NCBI GenBank assembly: GCA_900768515.1
Contig: CAAGDG010000097.1
Location: 19,095 to 83,094, forward strand
From: Lentisphaeria bacterium
GTDB taxonomy: Bacteria > Verrucomicrobiota > Lentisphaeria > Victivallales > Victivallaceae
DNA: 64,000 nucleotides
Reading direction: 5' to 3'
Shown: positions 32,511 through 40,203 of the stretch, in pieces
Layout: each line of letters starts with the position of its first letter
Numbering within the stretch: the stretch's first letter is position 1
Notes under the pieces: generated by a model
Seen by the model: only the letters and a program-made list of their open reading frames with translations
The model's database searches: none
What the model was told of the DNA's origin: nothing
Translations under genes and position numbers: made by a program

Positions 32511-34000
32511 ATTCCGGGGGAATCCAGATTCTGTCGCTCCTCCAGGTCGAGTTCGATGGCGGCGACTCCCGCGGCAGGCAGCGTATAGACGCCGTTTTCG
32601 ATCCGGCGCGCGACCGGTTCGATCCGGGCGGCGGTCGGCTCGATGACCTCCAGCATCGGATCGGCGGAGATCTCCCACGCGGTCGCCTTCCGGATCGTTC
32701 TGTTCACCACCGCGATCGGGAGCCGGACGGCCCGTCCCGGCGCCGTATTGACCAGATGGAGGAAAATCCGGTTGCCGTCGATGCTTGCCGTCAGGTCGAC
32801 ATCCGGGTCGGAGCAACTTGCCGGAACGGCGTGTTTCCCCGTGTGGTTCCGGTAGAGCGCCATGACCTGTCCGACCGGCATCAGGAAGGGACGCCCGGAC
32901 CAGACCGGCGTCGGCAGCATCACCGCGTTGACTTGCCAGCGGTTGCCGAAGAAGTCGGCGCAGGTGGCGATTTCGAGAATGTCGCAGTGACGTTCTAAGA
33001 CGTTCAGAATCCGGGCGTAGGCCACGCCGGCGGCCCAGGTCGAGAGGACATCGCCGCGGTTGCGTCCGGGCACGATGTAGTGTCCCTCGGTCATGGCCAG
33101 CCGTTTTCCGCAGGGACGGACCTGTTCCGCGAGGTGTGCGATTTTCCGGTCGACCTCGTCGCGGGTCGCCATCAGACACGCCCAGGTCGCATCCGGATCA
33201 CGCCGGTAGTCGTTTCCTCCGATCGCTCCCCTGGAACCGTCGGCGGGGTAGTTGTAGTGGCAGTGAAAGGCGATCAGGTCGAACCGGTCTCCCGCCTCTT
33301 CGCAGACCTGCGGCGCCCAGTCGTCATCCCCCCAGGCGATCAGCTTCAGCGAGGAGTCGGTGGCGCGCATCGCGTCGGAAAACCGTTTGAGCGCGGCGAT
33401 GTTCTCCCGGCAGGAGAAGCCGTCCCGGACCCTCCGGTGGCTGCCGGTTGCCTCGGGATAGCCGTAACTGGTCTCATTTCCGAGCTGCCAGTAACGGATA
33501 TGGTACGGGGCCGGGTCTCCGTGGGCGCGGCGGAGCGGATGGTCCGGATCGTTGCAGTAGGCGACCCATTCTGCCGCCTCTCCGGCCGTGCCGAGGCGGT
33601 TGAGGTCCGGACGGGGGAAGGCCCAGTTCTTGCGTCCGTCCGATTCGAAGTTGACGCAGAAGAGCGGTTCCGCGCCGACCCGGCGGCAGAGCTGTACGAT
33701 TTCGGCGGTTCCGACCTGGTTGGAAAAGACGCCTTCCCAGGTGAGATTGAGGATCGGCAGACGCTTCTTCCGAGGCCCAACGGCCTCTTGCCAGTGGTAG
33801 TAGCTGGAGAAGCAGCCTCCCCAGCGGATCATCGGCGGAGCAAGTTTTCGGATGATTTCGATTGCCGGCTCCTGCCAGTTCTCTTCGAGGAAGTTCCAGG
33901 CTGCGTCGATCGAGGCGTCGGCGTTGCCGAGCGGTTCGGCGAATTGCATGTACAGATAAGGCGAGAGGGGGGCCCCTGTTTCCGGTATGATTTGGATCAT
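32507..34000 (-). CDS. GH51-like alpha-L-arabinofuranosidase
   Basis: 497-residue enzyme without signal peptide, probably cytoplasmic. The GH51/GH-A clan layout is visible: IRWGGCFSSYYHW near residue 58-70 (equivalent of the R-x-P-G-G segment), acid/base Glu176 in WQLGNETSYG and nucleophile Glu305 in LAMTEGHYI, then a C-terminal beta sandwich from about 400. It would release arabinofuranose or a related sugar from oligosaccharides. AAGGAA lies before the ATG. The divergent AraC-type gene at 34274 is the likely regulator. Confidence 0.8.
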   Translation of the reverse strand: MIQIIPETGAPLSPYLYMQFAEPLGNADASIDAAWNFLEENWQEPAIEIIRKLAPPMIRWGGCFSSYYHWQEAVGPRKKRLPILNLTWEGVFSNQVGTAEIVQLCRRVGAEPLFCVNFESDGRKNWAFPRPDLNRLGTAGEAAEWVAYCNDPDHPLRRAHGDPAPYHIRYWQLGNETSYGYPEATGSHRRVRDGFSCRENIAALKRFSDAMRATDSSLKLIAWGDDDWAPQVCEEAGDRFDLIAFHCHYNYPADGSRGAIGGNDYRRDPDATWACLMATRDEVDRKIAHLAEQVRPCGKRLAMTEGHYIVPGRNRGDVLSTWAAGVAYARILNVLERHCDILEIATCADFFGNRWQVNAVMLPTPVWSGRPFLMPVGQVMALYRNHTGKHAVPASCSDPDVDLTASIDGNRIFLHLVNTAPGRAVRLPIAVVNRTIRKATAWEISADPMLEVIEPTAARIEPVARRIENGVYTLPAAGVAAIELDLEERQNLDSPGI

Positions 34001-34194
34001 GGTCGCTTTCCTTGTTGGTTGAGGGGCGGATTCCGCCGTTTCCCCCGTTTTTCCGGCGGCGGCCCGGATCGGTCCAGTCGCAGCACGGCGGTGCCGCGCT
34101 GTACAGCTTTGCCGACGCCGGAACTTCGTCCGAAAAGCAGGAGAAGGGGGAGTTATCGCTTCCTTCTGAATTTAAAATAATATTATCTTTTTAG

Positions 34195-34239
34195 AAATCA
34201 ATGAATTGATATTTGTAAAAATCAATGATATTTTTGTAC
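34195..34239. promoter_or_regulatory. Direct repeats, possible AraC-type operator
   Basis: AAATCAATGA occurs at 34195-34204 and again at 34219-34228, 24 bp apart, each followed by an AT-rich segment ending in TTTGTA (34212-34217) or TTTTGTA (34232-34238). AraC-type regulators commonly bind two direct half-sites. The repeats lie in an AT-rich block between the GH51-like gene and its neighbouring regulator. Confidence 0.4.
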
Positions 34240-34273
34240 AAAATGATTTTCTGACTTTTAAGGGAAGGCGGAG

Positions 34274-35086
34274 ATGGACGAAATTTCCTTTTTCCGTGCC
34301 GGATGCAATTGCCTGAGGCGGACAGACCGCCGGCACTCCCACAGCGGCTGTGAATTGCTGTATGTGACATCCGGGAGATGCCTGCTTCTGTTTCCGGGCG
34401 GAGTCGAACTGGCCGGAAAAGAGGGGGATGTGTTCTGGATTCCGCCTTGTACGCCCCATGAACGGCGCAATCCGGTCGAGTGCAGGACATTTTACGTGGT
34501 TTACGAACAGACCGGCGTCTTTTCAGACGTCGGTCCGCGCCGGATTGAAACCGGCGGCGATCCTCTGGTCCGTCAATGGTTTGCCAACCTGAACGAATTG
34601 AACAACTCCTGCGAACCGGAACAGGCCGGCGCCCTGATCCGGGCCCTGCTGCTGCGTCTTGAACGGATGGAGCGGAGGGAACGTGCATTCGAGATGCTTC
34701 ATCCCGTCCTGCGGCGTGCCTGCGATTATCTTGACTCGCACTGCTCCCGGGAGATCTCCATCGGAGAGCTGGCTGTCCTCTCCGGCGCCAGCCGGAGTCA
34801 CCTCAATGCGTTGTTCCGGCGGAGGTTCGGTTTCGGTCCGCAGCGTTATCTGGCCGATTTGCGCATGCGCCTTGCCCGGCGGTTGCTGCGGAATCCGGAA
34901 TCCACCGTTGCCGAGGCGGCGGAACAATGCGGATTCCGCGATGTTCACTACTTTTCCCGCTGTTTCAAAGCGTTTCACGGCATTTCGCCCGGGCTTTACC
35001 GCCGCGCCCCCTCCCGCTTTGTCGATGTGGAGAACTTCCGCTCCGTCGGCGCTGCACATCCGGAACCTTCCTCCGCGGAATCATGA
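34274..35086 (+). CDS. AraC-family regulator with cupin sensor domain
   Basis: 270-residue regulator. Residues 10-90 form an AraC-type cupin: RRTDRRHSHSGCELLYVTSG, the following LFPGG turn and IPPCTPHERRN. The C-terminal domain (about 150-250) carries both helix-turn-helix motifs: IGELAVLSGASRSHLNALFRRRFG and VAEAAEQCGFRDVHYFSRCFKAFHG followed by ISPGLYRR. Opposite in direction to the GH51-like gene and separated from it by 273 nt with direct repeats, it probably controls that gene in response to a sugar. Confidence 0.9.
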   Translation: MDEISFFRAGCNCLRRTDRRHSHSGCELLYVTSGRCLLLFPGGVELAGKEGDVFWIPPCTPHERRNPVECRTFYVVYEQTGVFSDVGPRRIETGGDPLVRQWFANLNELNNSCEPEQAGALIRALLLRLERMERRERAFEMLHPVLRRACDYLDSHCSREISIGELAVLSGASRSHLNALFRRRFGFGPQRYLADLRMRLARRLLRNPESTVAEAAEQCGFRDVHYFSRCFKAFHGISPGLYRRAPSRFVDVENFRSVGAAHPEPSSAES

Positions 35087-35176
35087 CGATTCCGGATTCT
35101 CCGGAATCCTTCGGTGGTCTTGGCACGGGCCTGAACATCGCGCGCAATCTTGCGGGGCAAAAGAAAATTTTCAGAA

Positions 35177-35194
35177 AATTAGCCATAGCTAATT
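35177..35194. promoter_or_regulatory. AATTAGC palindrome, operator candidate 1
   Basis: AATTAGC (35177-35183), CATA, GCTAATT (35188-35194): a perfect 7-bp palindrome with 4-nt centre. It overlaps the first bases of the -35 box of the promoter at 35193-35221. Confidence 0.65.
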
Positions 35195-35221
35195 GATTTT
35201 GTCTTTTTTTATGGATATATT
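35193..35221 (+). promoter_or_regulatory. Promoter of the DUF3793 gene
   Basis: TTGATT (35193-35198), 17-nt spacer, TATATT (35216-35221), giving a leader of about 120 nt to the ATG at 35347. Confidence 0.55.
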
Positions 35222-35315
35222 ACTTCCGGATCTTGGAGAGGGGGTCGCGGTCCGTTCAAGTTCGACGATGTCGGAGGGCGGAGGACGCAATTCGACCGGA
35301 TTTTTTTAAAACATG

Positions 35316-35333
35316 AATTAGTTTAAGCTAATT
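35316..35333. promoter_or_regulatory. AATTAG palindrome, operator candidate 2
   Basis: AATTAG (35316-35321), TTTAAG, CTAATT (35328-35333): same length and outer bases as the site at 35177, 139 bp downstream, ending 4 nt before the Shine-Dalgarno of the DUF3793 gene. Confidence 0.6.
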
Positions 35334-35346
35334 AAAAGGAGGGGAG

Positions 35347-35970
35347 ATGTTTTGCCAGGATCATCGAAAGGAGCTTCTGCGTTTCCTGTTGATCAAGACG
35401 GCGGCGGTACGGCGCGGTGAGAAGCCGGCGGAGCTGCTGCGGGTGCCTCAATGTTACCGGAGAACACTCGGTGACGGCGGGCGGGAGTTTTGCCTTCGCC
35501 AACGGGAGGTCCTGCGGTTTCTCCGGTTGGAATTCCGGATTCTCAAACGCGAACCGCACAGTGCGCTGGTGCTTTTCCATGCGCCGGAGGCGTTGCGGAA
35601 GGTGCTGGCGGAACGGGCGGTCAGAGGATTTCTGAGCCGGCGCGGCTATCCTTCCGGCCCGGATATTGATCCGGTGCTGGCCCGGCTGGAGTCGGAATTT
35701 GCCGCCGGGGGATTTCCGCATGAAATCGGGGTGTTTCTCGGATATCCGCTGAAGGATGTCGCCGGATTTCTGCACCGGGAACAGCTCCGTCCGGTCTGCC
35801 GGGGGGACTGGCAGGTGTTCGGAAATCCGGAGCGTTCGCTGCGGCTGATGCGCCGCTACCGGTTCTGGGAAAGCTTCGCCGCCCGGATCATCGGGGAGTG
35901 CCGCGATCTCGAAAGCTGTCTGGAACGGATCGCCGCCGCTCCGGCGCCCGCGGAAGTGGCGGTGCTCTGA
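35347..35970 (+). CDS. DUF3793 family protein
   Basis: 207-residue cytoplasmic protein. The family hallmark FPHEIGVFLGYPLKDVAGFL is at about residues 127-146, followed by the C-x-G-x-W-x-V-F-G turn (CRGDWQVFG) and a basic C-terminal helix. DUF3793 genes are of unknown function; in other bacteria they are often near metal-uptake or flavodoxin genes (recalled from family knowledge, not shown here). AGGAGGGG lies just upstream of the ATG. Paired palindromes around its promoter point to a dedicated repressor, possibly metal-responsive. No operon partner is visible. Confidence 0.75.
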   Translation: MFCQDHRKELLRFLLIKTAAVRRGEKPAELLRVPQCYRRTLGDGGREFCLRQREVLRFLRLEFRILKREPHSALVLFHAPEALRKVLAERAVRGFLSRRGYPSGPDIDPVLARLESEFAAGGFPHEIGVFLGYPLKDVAGFLHREQLRPVCRGDWQVFGNPERSLRLMRRYRFWESFAARIIGECRDLESCLERIAAAPAPAEVAVL

Positions 35971-36098
35971 CTGCGGAACGGTGCCGTCCGCCTCCTGCTT
36001 TGCGCTCCCTGTTCAAACCGGATTTGCGAAACCGGGAGCCAGAGCGCCTGCCGATCCGCCGGGGGAGAAAGATTTTTGACAATTTTTCGCCGGTCATT

Positions 36099-36116
36099 CC
36101 GGTTTTTCAAAACCGG
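36099..36116. repeat. Perfect 18-nt inverted repeat
   Basis: CCGGTTTT-TC-AAAACCGG at 36099-36116, in the 217-nt gap between the DUF3793 gene and the gene at 36188. It has no U-tract, and lies just before the promoter at 36121-36149, so it could be an operator or a weak terminator. Confidence 0.5.
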
Positions 36117-36120
36117 GGAG

Positions 36121-36149
36121 TGGAAAAAGTATCGGGATGATGGTATGTT
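36121..36149 (+). promoter_or_regulatory. Possible promoter of the gene at 36188
   Basis: TGGAAA (36121-36126), 17-nt spacer, TATGTT (36144-36149), about 40 nt before the ATG. The same -35 form occurs before the helicase gene at 57811. Confidence 0.4.
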
Positions 36150-36187
36150 AAGACAGATCGGAACCCGAACCGGAAGGCGGCGGAAAC

Positions 36188-37030
36188 ATGGACGAAGAAT
36201 TCGAACTGGATCTGTTCAATTATCAGCAGAGCACGGAATTGGAAAAGCCGGCGCCCGCCGCTTCGCCGCGCCGGCTCCGCCCGCAGGAGCTTCAGCAGCT
36301 GGCGCTCGGTTTTCTCTGTTCTCTGGGGCCGGAGGCGGTGGCGCTTCAGGTGCCGGCCCGTTTCCGGAAATACCAGGTCGCGGCCGCCGGATTCTGGCGC
36401 GGCGAGAGCGGTCGCGGGCGTGAGGTTTCGCGGACCGCGGTAGTGGTGGTTTACGAGCGGTTCGAACACTGTTTTGCCGAGTGTGCCGACCGGGATGCGC
36501 AGCTGGCCGCGATTCACGGACTCCGGGCGGAGAAGGAGCAACTGGAGGCGGAGATCCGGATTCGGGAGCCGGAGCTGGGTGCGACCGATGATCTGTTTGC
36601 GGAGTTCCGCAGCTGGAATTATGCCGGGAGCCGCAACCCGGAGTACCAGAAGTTGCGCCGTCGGCTGGAGAAGCTTCAGCATTCGCTGCATCAGGGGAGC
36701 CGGCTGGAACACATCCGGCGGACCGGCGTGGCGGACCTCTGCTATCTGGCGGTGCCGGCCGGACTGGTTGCGCCGGACGAGATCGCGGCGGGCTGGGGAC
36801 TGGTCTATCTGCATACGGACCGTACCTTCGAACTGGTCCGGGAGGCGGAGCCGCAGATGATCGCGACACCGGCCGGGCGCCGGATGCTGGCGCAGAATAT
36901 CGCGGTTGCGGCAGCCCGCGCGGTCTGTTTTTCCGCGGGGGTGGACCGGCTGCGTTCCGGAGAAATCGGATTCCGGAGGCCGCCGCACCGCCGGAGCCGG
37001 CTTCCCGGCGGCGGTAAAATTGTGAAATAA
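36188..37030 (+). CDS. Unknown protein, C-terminus resembling MmcB-type nuclease fold
   Basis: 280-residue soluble protein. The first 30 residues are acidic and disordered-looking. Residues 35-100 contain an alpha/beta segment (VPARFRKYQVAAAGFW, then RTAVVVVYE). Residues 105-180 are a charged, probably coiled helical insertion (EKEQLEAEIRIREPEL, RRRLEKLQHSL). Residues 182-250 (DLCYLAVPAG, GWGLVYLHTDRTFELVREA, then an Ala-rich helix) recall the C-terminal part of MmcB/PD-(D/E)XK DNA-repair proteins; the metal-binding Asp and Lys cannot be placed. The similarity is only by eye. GGAAGGCGG precedes the ATG. It stands where rplU often lies, 110 nt before rpmA. Confidence 0.5.
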   Translation: MDEEFELDLFNYQQSTELEKPAPAASPRRLRPQELQQLALGFLCSLGPEAVALQVPARFRKYQVAAAGFWRGESGRGREVSRTAVVVVYERFEHCFAECADRDAQLAAIHGLRAEKEQLEAEIRIREPELGATDDLFAEFRSWNYAGSRNPEYQKLRRRLEKLQHSLHQGSRLEHIRRTGVADLCYLAVPAGLVAPDEIAAGWGLVYLHTDRTFELVREAEPQMIATPAGRRMLAQNIAVAAARAVCFSAGVDRLRSGEIGFRRPPHRRSRLPGGGKIVK

Positions 37031-37044
37031 CCGTCTGAAACAGC

Positions 37045-37072
37045 TTGCATTTCGGGGAAAGCATGCTACATT
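37045..37072 (+). promoter_or_regulatory. rpmA promoter
   Basis: TTGCAT (37045-37050), 16-nt spacer, TACATT (37067-37072), about 65 nt before the rpmA ATG. Confidence 0.5.
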
Positions 37073-37139
37073 AATCATTCGACGATAGTTGATTTGTGTG
37101 TGCGAAACAAAGGTTTAACGATAGAAACGAGGGATTATC

Positions 37140-37394
37140 ATGGCACATAAAAAAGGACAGTCGAGCAGCCGGAACGGACGCGACAGTCAACCGAAATTTC
37201 TGGGAATCAAAGCGTTCGGCGGCGAGGAAGTCTCCGCCGGCTCGATCATCGTGCGCCAGCGCGGCACCCGTTTCAAGCCGGGCCGGAATGTCGGCTGCGG
37301 TCGCGATTTCACGCTCTTCGCGCTCTGCGACGGCACGGTCGAGTTTGTCAAGGAACAGCGCAAAGTCAACATCGTTCCGGTTGCCGCCAACTGA
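37140..37394 (+). CDS. rpmA: 50S ribosomal protein L27
   Basis: 84-residue ribosomal protein near the peptidyl-transferase centre. It starts MAHKKGQSSSRNGRDS and continues with QPKFLGIKAFGGEEVSAGSI, IVRQRGTRFKPG and VGCGRDFTLFA, all diagnostic. Unlike Firmicute L27 it has no N-terminal cleaved extension. rplU is not adjacent; the gene at 36188 precedes it instead. A terminator separates it from obgE. Confidence 0.97.
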   Translation: MAHKKGQSSSRNGRDSQPKFLGIKAFGGEEVSAGSIIVRQRGTRFKPGRNVGCGRDFTLFALCDGTVEFVKEQRKVNIVPVAAN

Positions 37395-37421
37395 GGCGGG
37401 TCGGAATCGTTTGTCCGCAGG

Positions 37422-37454
37422 AAGCCCCGGGAAGTTCGTTCTCGGGGCTTTTTT
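37422..37454 (+). terminator. rpmA terminator
   Basis: 8-bp stem AAGCCCCG (37422-37429) with CGGGGCTT (37443-37450), 13-nt loop, followed by TTTT. It lies between rpmA and obgE, so obgE may depend on read-through or its own promoter. Confidence 0.8.
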
Positions 37455-37517
37455 GCCGAAAGGGATCCGGCGCGGATGCTCCGGAGAATGGAATGCAGGC
37501 AGAGGAGAAGAGCAGTT

Positions 37518-38534
37518 ATGTTTGTCGACAAGGCGACGATCACCGTCAAAGGCGGTGACGGCGGGAACGGCTGCTGCAGTTTTCACCGGGAGAAGTTCAT
37601 TCCGCGGGGCGGTCCGGATGGCGGTGACGGCGGCGGCGGCGGCAATGTGATTCTGGAGGCGGCCGAGAGTGAGCAGAGTCTGGCCGCGTTGATCTACAAT
37701 CGCCGCTACGCGGCCCGGAACGGCCCGCCCGGGAAGGGGGCCAACATGCACGGGCGCAAGGCTCCGGACGTGATTTTGAAGGTTCCCGTGGGGACGGTTG
37801 TGACTGACAGCCGCACCGGGGAAGCGGTGGCCGACATGGATGTTTCCGGCAAACAGGTGATTGTGGCGCGGGGCGGTCGGGGCGGCCGGGGAAATCCCCG
37901 GTTTGCGACCAGCACCAACCGGGCGCCGCGGGAGTGGGAGCCGGGGGAACCGGGCGAGGAGCGCGAGCTTTTTCTGGAACTTAAAACGATTGCGGATGTC
38001 GGTCTGGTCGGCTACCCGAACGCCGGGAAATCGACGCTGATCCGGGCGCTTTCCGCGGCGCGTCCGAAAGTGGCTCCCTATCCGTTCACGACGCTGCACC
38101 CGGTGGTCGGAGTGATCGAATACCCGGATTACGGGCGGCTCACGGTCGCGGATATTCCGGGGTTGATCGATGGGGCGCACGACAATGTCGGGCTGGGCCA
38201 TTCGTTTCTCCGGCACATCGAGCGGACGGTGGTGCTCGCCTTCGTGCTGGACATGGCCGGCTGCGATGGACGGGTTCCCTGGGAGGATCTCCGTCATCTG
38301 CGCGACGAGCTGGAGCTTTACATGAAAGGGCTTTCGAAGCGGCCGGCGCTGATCGTGGCGAACAAGATGGATCTTCCCGGCAGTGAGGAGAACCTTGAAC
38401 TTCTGCGGGCCGAACTGGCCAGCGAAGTGATCGACATCATTCCGGTGAAGGCTGCCGAAGGGGAGCTGGGCGATCTCAAGGCGAAGTTGCGCGAGATGGT
38501 CGAGGCGCGCCGGAATTCGAAGTTCGATTTCTGA
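37518..38534 (+). CDS. obgE: GTPase ObgE/CgtA
   Basis: 338-residue essential GTPase involved in 50S ribosome assembly and stress control. The N-terminal Obg fold (1-158) contains the glycine-rich segments GGDGGNGC and GGPDGGDGGGGG. The G domain has P-loop GYPNAGKS at 165-172, switch II DIPGLIDGAH (about 212-221) and NKMD (about 282-285). The C-terminal OCT extension is absent. The ATG at 37518 follows AGAGGAGAAG. Located after rpmA as in many bacteria. Confidence 0.97.
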   Translation: MFVDKATITVKGGDGGNGCCSFHREKFIPRGGPDGGDGGGGGNVILEAAESEQSLAALIYNRRYAARNGPPGKGANMHGRKAPDVILKVPVGTVVTDSRTGEAVADMDVSGKQVIVARGGRGGRGNPRFATSTNRAPREWEPGEPGEERELFLELKTIADVGLVGYPNAGKSTLIRALSAARPKVAPYPFTTLHPVVGVIEYPDYGRLTVADIPGLIDGAHDNVGLGHSFLRHIERTVVLAFVLDMAGCDGRVPWEDLRHLRDELELYMKGLSKRPALIVANKMDLPGSEENLELLRAELASEVIDIIPVKAAEGELGDLKAKLREMVEARRNSKFDF

Positions 38535-38553
38535 AATTCCGCGTTGTGCGGCG

Positions 38554-38584
38554 GGGCGGATCCGATTGCGGGTCCGCCCGTCTT
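38554..38584 (+). terminator. obgE terminator candidate
   Basis: A 10-bp stem (38554-38563 with 38570-38579, one G-U) with a 6-nt loop, followed by GTCTTATTT; the U-tract is interrupted. Confidence 0.6.
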
Positions 38585-38612
38585 ATTTCTCGCTCCGGAA
38601 GCCGGCTGCCGC

Positions 38613-40076
38613 TCAGACCCGTATCGGGGGCACCGACCAGGCGTGGCAGTTGCTGTTGACGACCGGATCGCCGTAGGGCGAAAACTCCGGTCGGTCGGCG
38701 GGAAACACTTCGGGGAAGGTGTCGAGTCCGGCTTCGGCCATCGGACCCCAGTACTCCCGGATCAGCCGGATGGCTTCGGTGTCCGCTCCCACGCTGCGCA
38801 GGGCCTGGACCATCTGGTTGCAGAGGTAGGGGCAGCCGGGGCCGACCGCCTCCGGAGCGGCGATGGCGGTCATCAGGGCGCGCCGTCCCTCTTCCGGGGG
38901 GAGTGCTCCGGCCAGAACCATCCAGATCTGGGAGGCCCAGGAGAACTGCCGCTCCGGGCCGCTGAGAAAGACCCCCCGCGCGGTGTCGAAACAATTTCGG
39001 ATTGCCCACGTTTTCAGCCGTTTCGCCGCCGGAATGCAGAAAGCGGCCTCCGGCTCCCGGCCCAGGATCCGGGCAAGTTCGACTGTCCGTCGCAGGGCGA
39101 AAAGCGTGATTCCCGTGGCTGCCGTTGTGCGGTGAAGTTCCGGTTTCCAGTCGAAAAAGAGCCAGAGTTTGCCCTTGTTGCGGAATTCTCCTCCGGAGTC
39201 GAATTCATCGAGCAGCAGTTCGCTCTGGCGTCGGGCGACCGGCCAGAGTTCCGCGGCGGTGGATTCATCGCCGGTCACTTCGAGGTAGGAGAGCAGCACG
39301 TCCGGATAGAGGGCGGCGTAGTCGAAAACCTGACTGGAAGCTGTTGGTTTCGGATCGTCGAAGAGGGCGCCGGGGACCCGTCCGTCGGGCGCGGCGGTCG
39401 CCGCAAAGAGGTAGAGACAGCGTCTGACCAGGTCGAAGTTCCGGAAGGTCTTGTAGTTGACCGCAGCTTCGATTCGGAGGTCCCCCAGCCAGAGGCGGCG
39501 GTCGCGTTTCGGGCCGTCTTCGAAGACCCGCTGCATGCAGGCCGCGAGGGTGCGGCATCCGATCCGGTCGATCTTCCGGTCGAGTTCGGACCCGGCGGCG
39601 AGGGGTGTTAGCCGGGTCCAGTCCGCGCTGGTCCGGGTGATGGCGGTGACCGATTCGATGCTGAAATTGCTGCATTCGGAATGGTGTTCGACGGCGAGTT
39701 CCAGATACCGGAACGCATATCGCCGGGGGAGACGCACCGTTTCCGGCGGGTTGTCCAGAACCAGGATTCCATCCTGGAGCCAGCCTCTGCCGAGAGTGCC
39801 GTCATAGCTGTCGAAATCCCGGTCGAGTTCGTATCGGGTCTCCGCGAGCTTGAACCGAAGCCGCAGCGGCGCGTCGGGGTGGCTGAAGAAGCGGAGCCGC
39901 AGTTCGACTTCGCCGACGCAGTACTCTTCGAAGTCGAACTGGAAACGCCAGTTGCGTGGAAGTTTCCGGTGGAGCGCCCCTGACGGCGGCGCGGGCGGAG
40001 AGACGCGACGCTCAAAGAGCGTCGGTTCCAGCTCCTGTGCGGTGCGGATAAAACGGGCGCGAAGGTCGGAAAACAT
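38613..40076 (-). CDS. GH78-like alpha-L-rhamnosidase
   Basis: 487-residue protein with an N-terminal beta domain (1-165) and an (alpha/alpha)6 barrel. The motif EDGPKRDRRLWLGDLRIEA (about residue 186-204) is the GH78 catalytic segment. The chain stops at NSNCHAWSVPPIRV, a point where relatives normally continue with a C-terminal beta domain of 80 residues or more, so this protein is short. The ATG at 40076 is fixed by TTGGAGGAA upstream. No signal peptide. It follows leuA in the same direction but has its own promoter and a hairpin leader. Confidence 0.75.
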   Translation of the reverse strand: MFSDLRARFIRTAQELEPTLFERRVSPPAPPSGALHRKLPRNWRFQFDFEEYCVGEVELRLRFFSHPDAPLRLRFKLAETRYELDRDFDSYDGTLGRGWLQDGILVLDNPPETVRLPRRYAFRYLELAVEHHSECSNFSIESVTAITRTSADWTRLTPLAAGSELDRKIDRIGCRTLAACMQRVFEDGPKRDRRLWLGDLRIEAAVNYKTFRNFDLVRRCLYLFAATAAPDGRVPGALFDDPKPTASSQVFDYAALYPDVLLSYLEVTGDESTAAELWPVARRQSELLLDEFDSGGEFRNKGKLWLFFDWKPELHRTTAATGITLFALRRTVELARILGREPEAAFCIPAAKRLKTWAIRNCFDTARGVFLSGPERQFSWASQIWMVLAGALPPEEGRRALMTAIAAPEAVGPGCPYLCNQMVQALRSVGADTEAIRLIREYWGPMAEAGLDTFPEVFPADRPEFSPYGDPVVNSNCHAWSVPPIRV

Positions 40077-40108
40077 GCGGTTCCTCCAATTGGTTGTACG
40101 GGGATGGA

Positions 40109-40144
40109 ACGCCGCGGAACGGGATCGCGGTGGTTCCGCGGCGT
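40109..40144 (-). repeat. 12-bp hairpin at the 5' end of the GH78-like mRNA
   Basis: Arms 40109-40120 and 40133-40144 pair perfectly (ACGCCGCGGAAC) with a 12-nt loop. Given the promoter at 40156-40184, the hairpin would begin within about 5 nt of the transcript start. It has no U-tract, so it is not a standard leuA terminator; it may protect the mRNA end. Confidence 0.5.
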
Positions 40145-40155
40145 CCATTTGGAAT

Positions 40156-40184
40156 ACGATAACCGATTTCCGCCGGTGTTGCAA
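40156..40184 (-). promoter_or_regulatory. Promoter of the GH78-like gene at 38613
   Basis: Minus strand TTGCAA (40184-40179), 17-nt spacer, TATCGT (40161-40156), 80 nt before the ATG. Confidence 0.55.
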
Positions 40185-40203
40185 CAGTTTCAGGGGATGA
40201 ATT

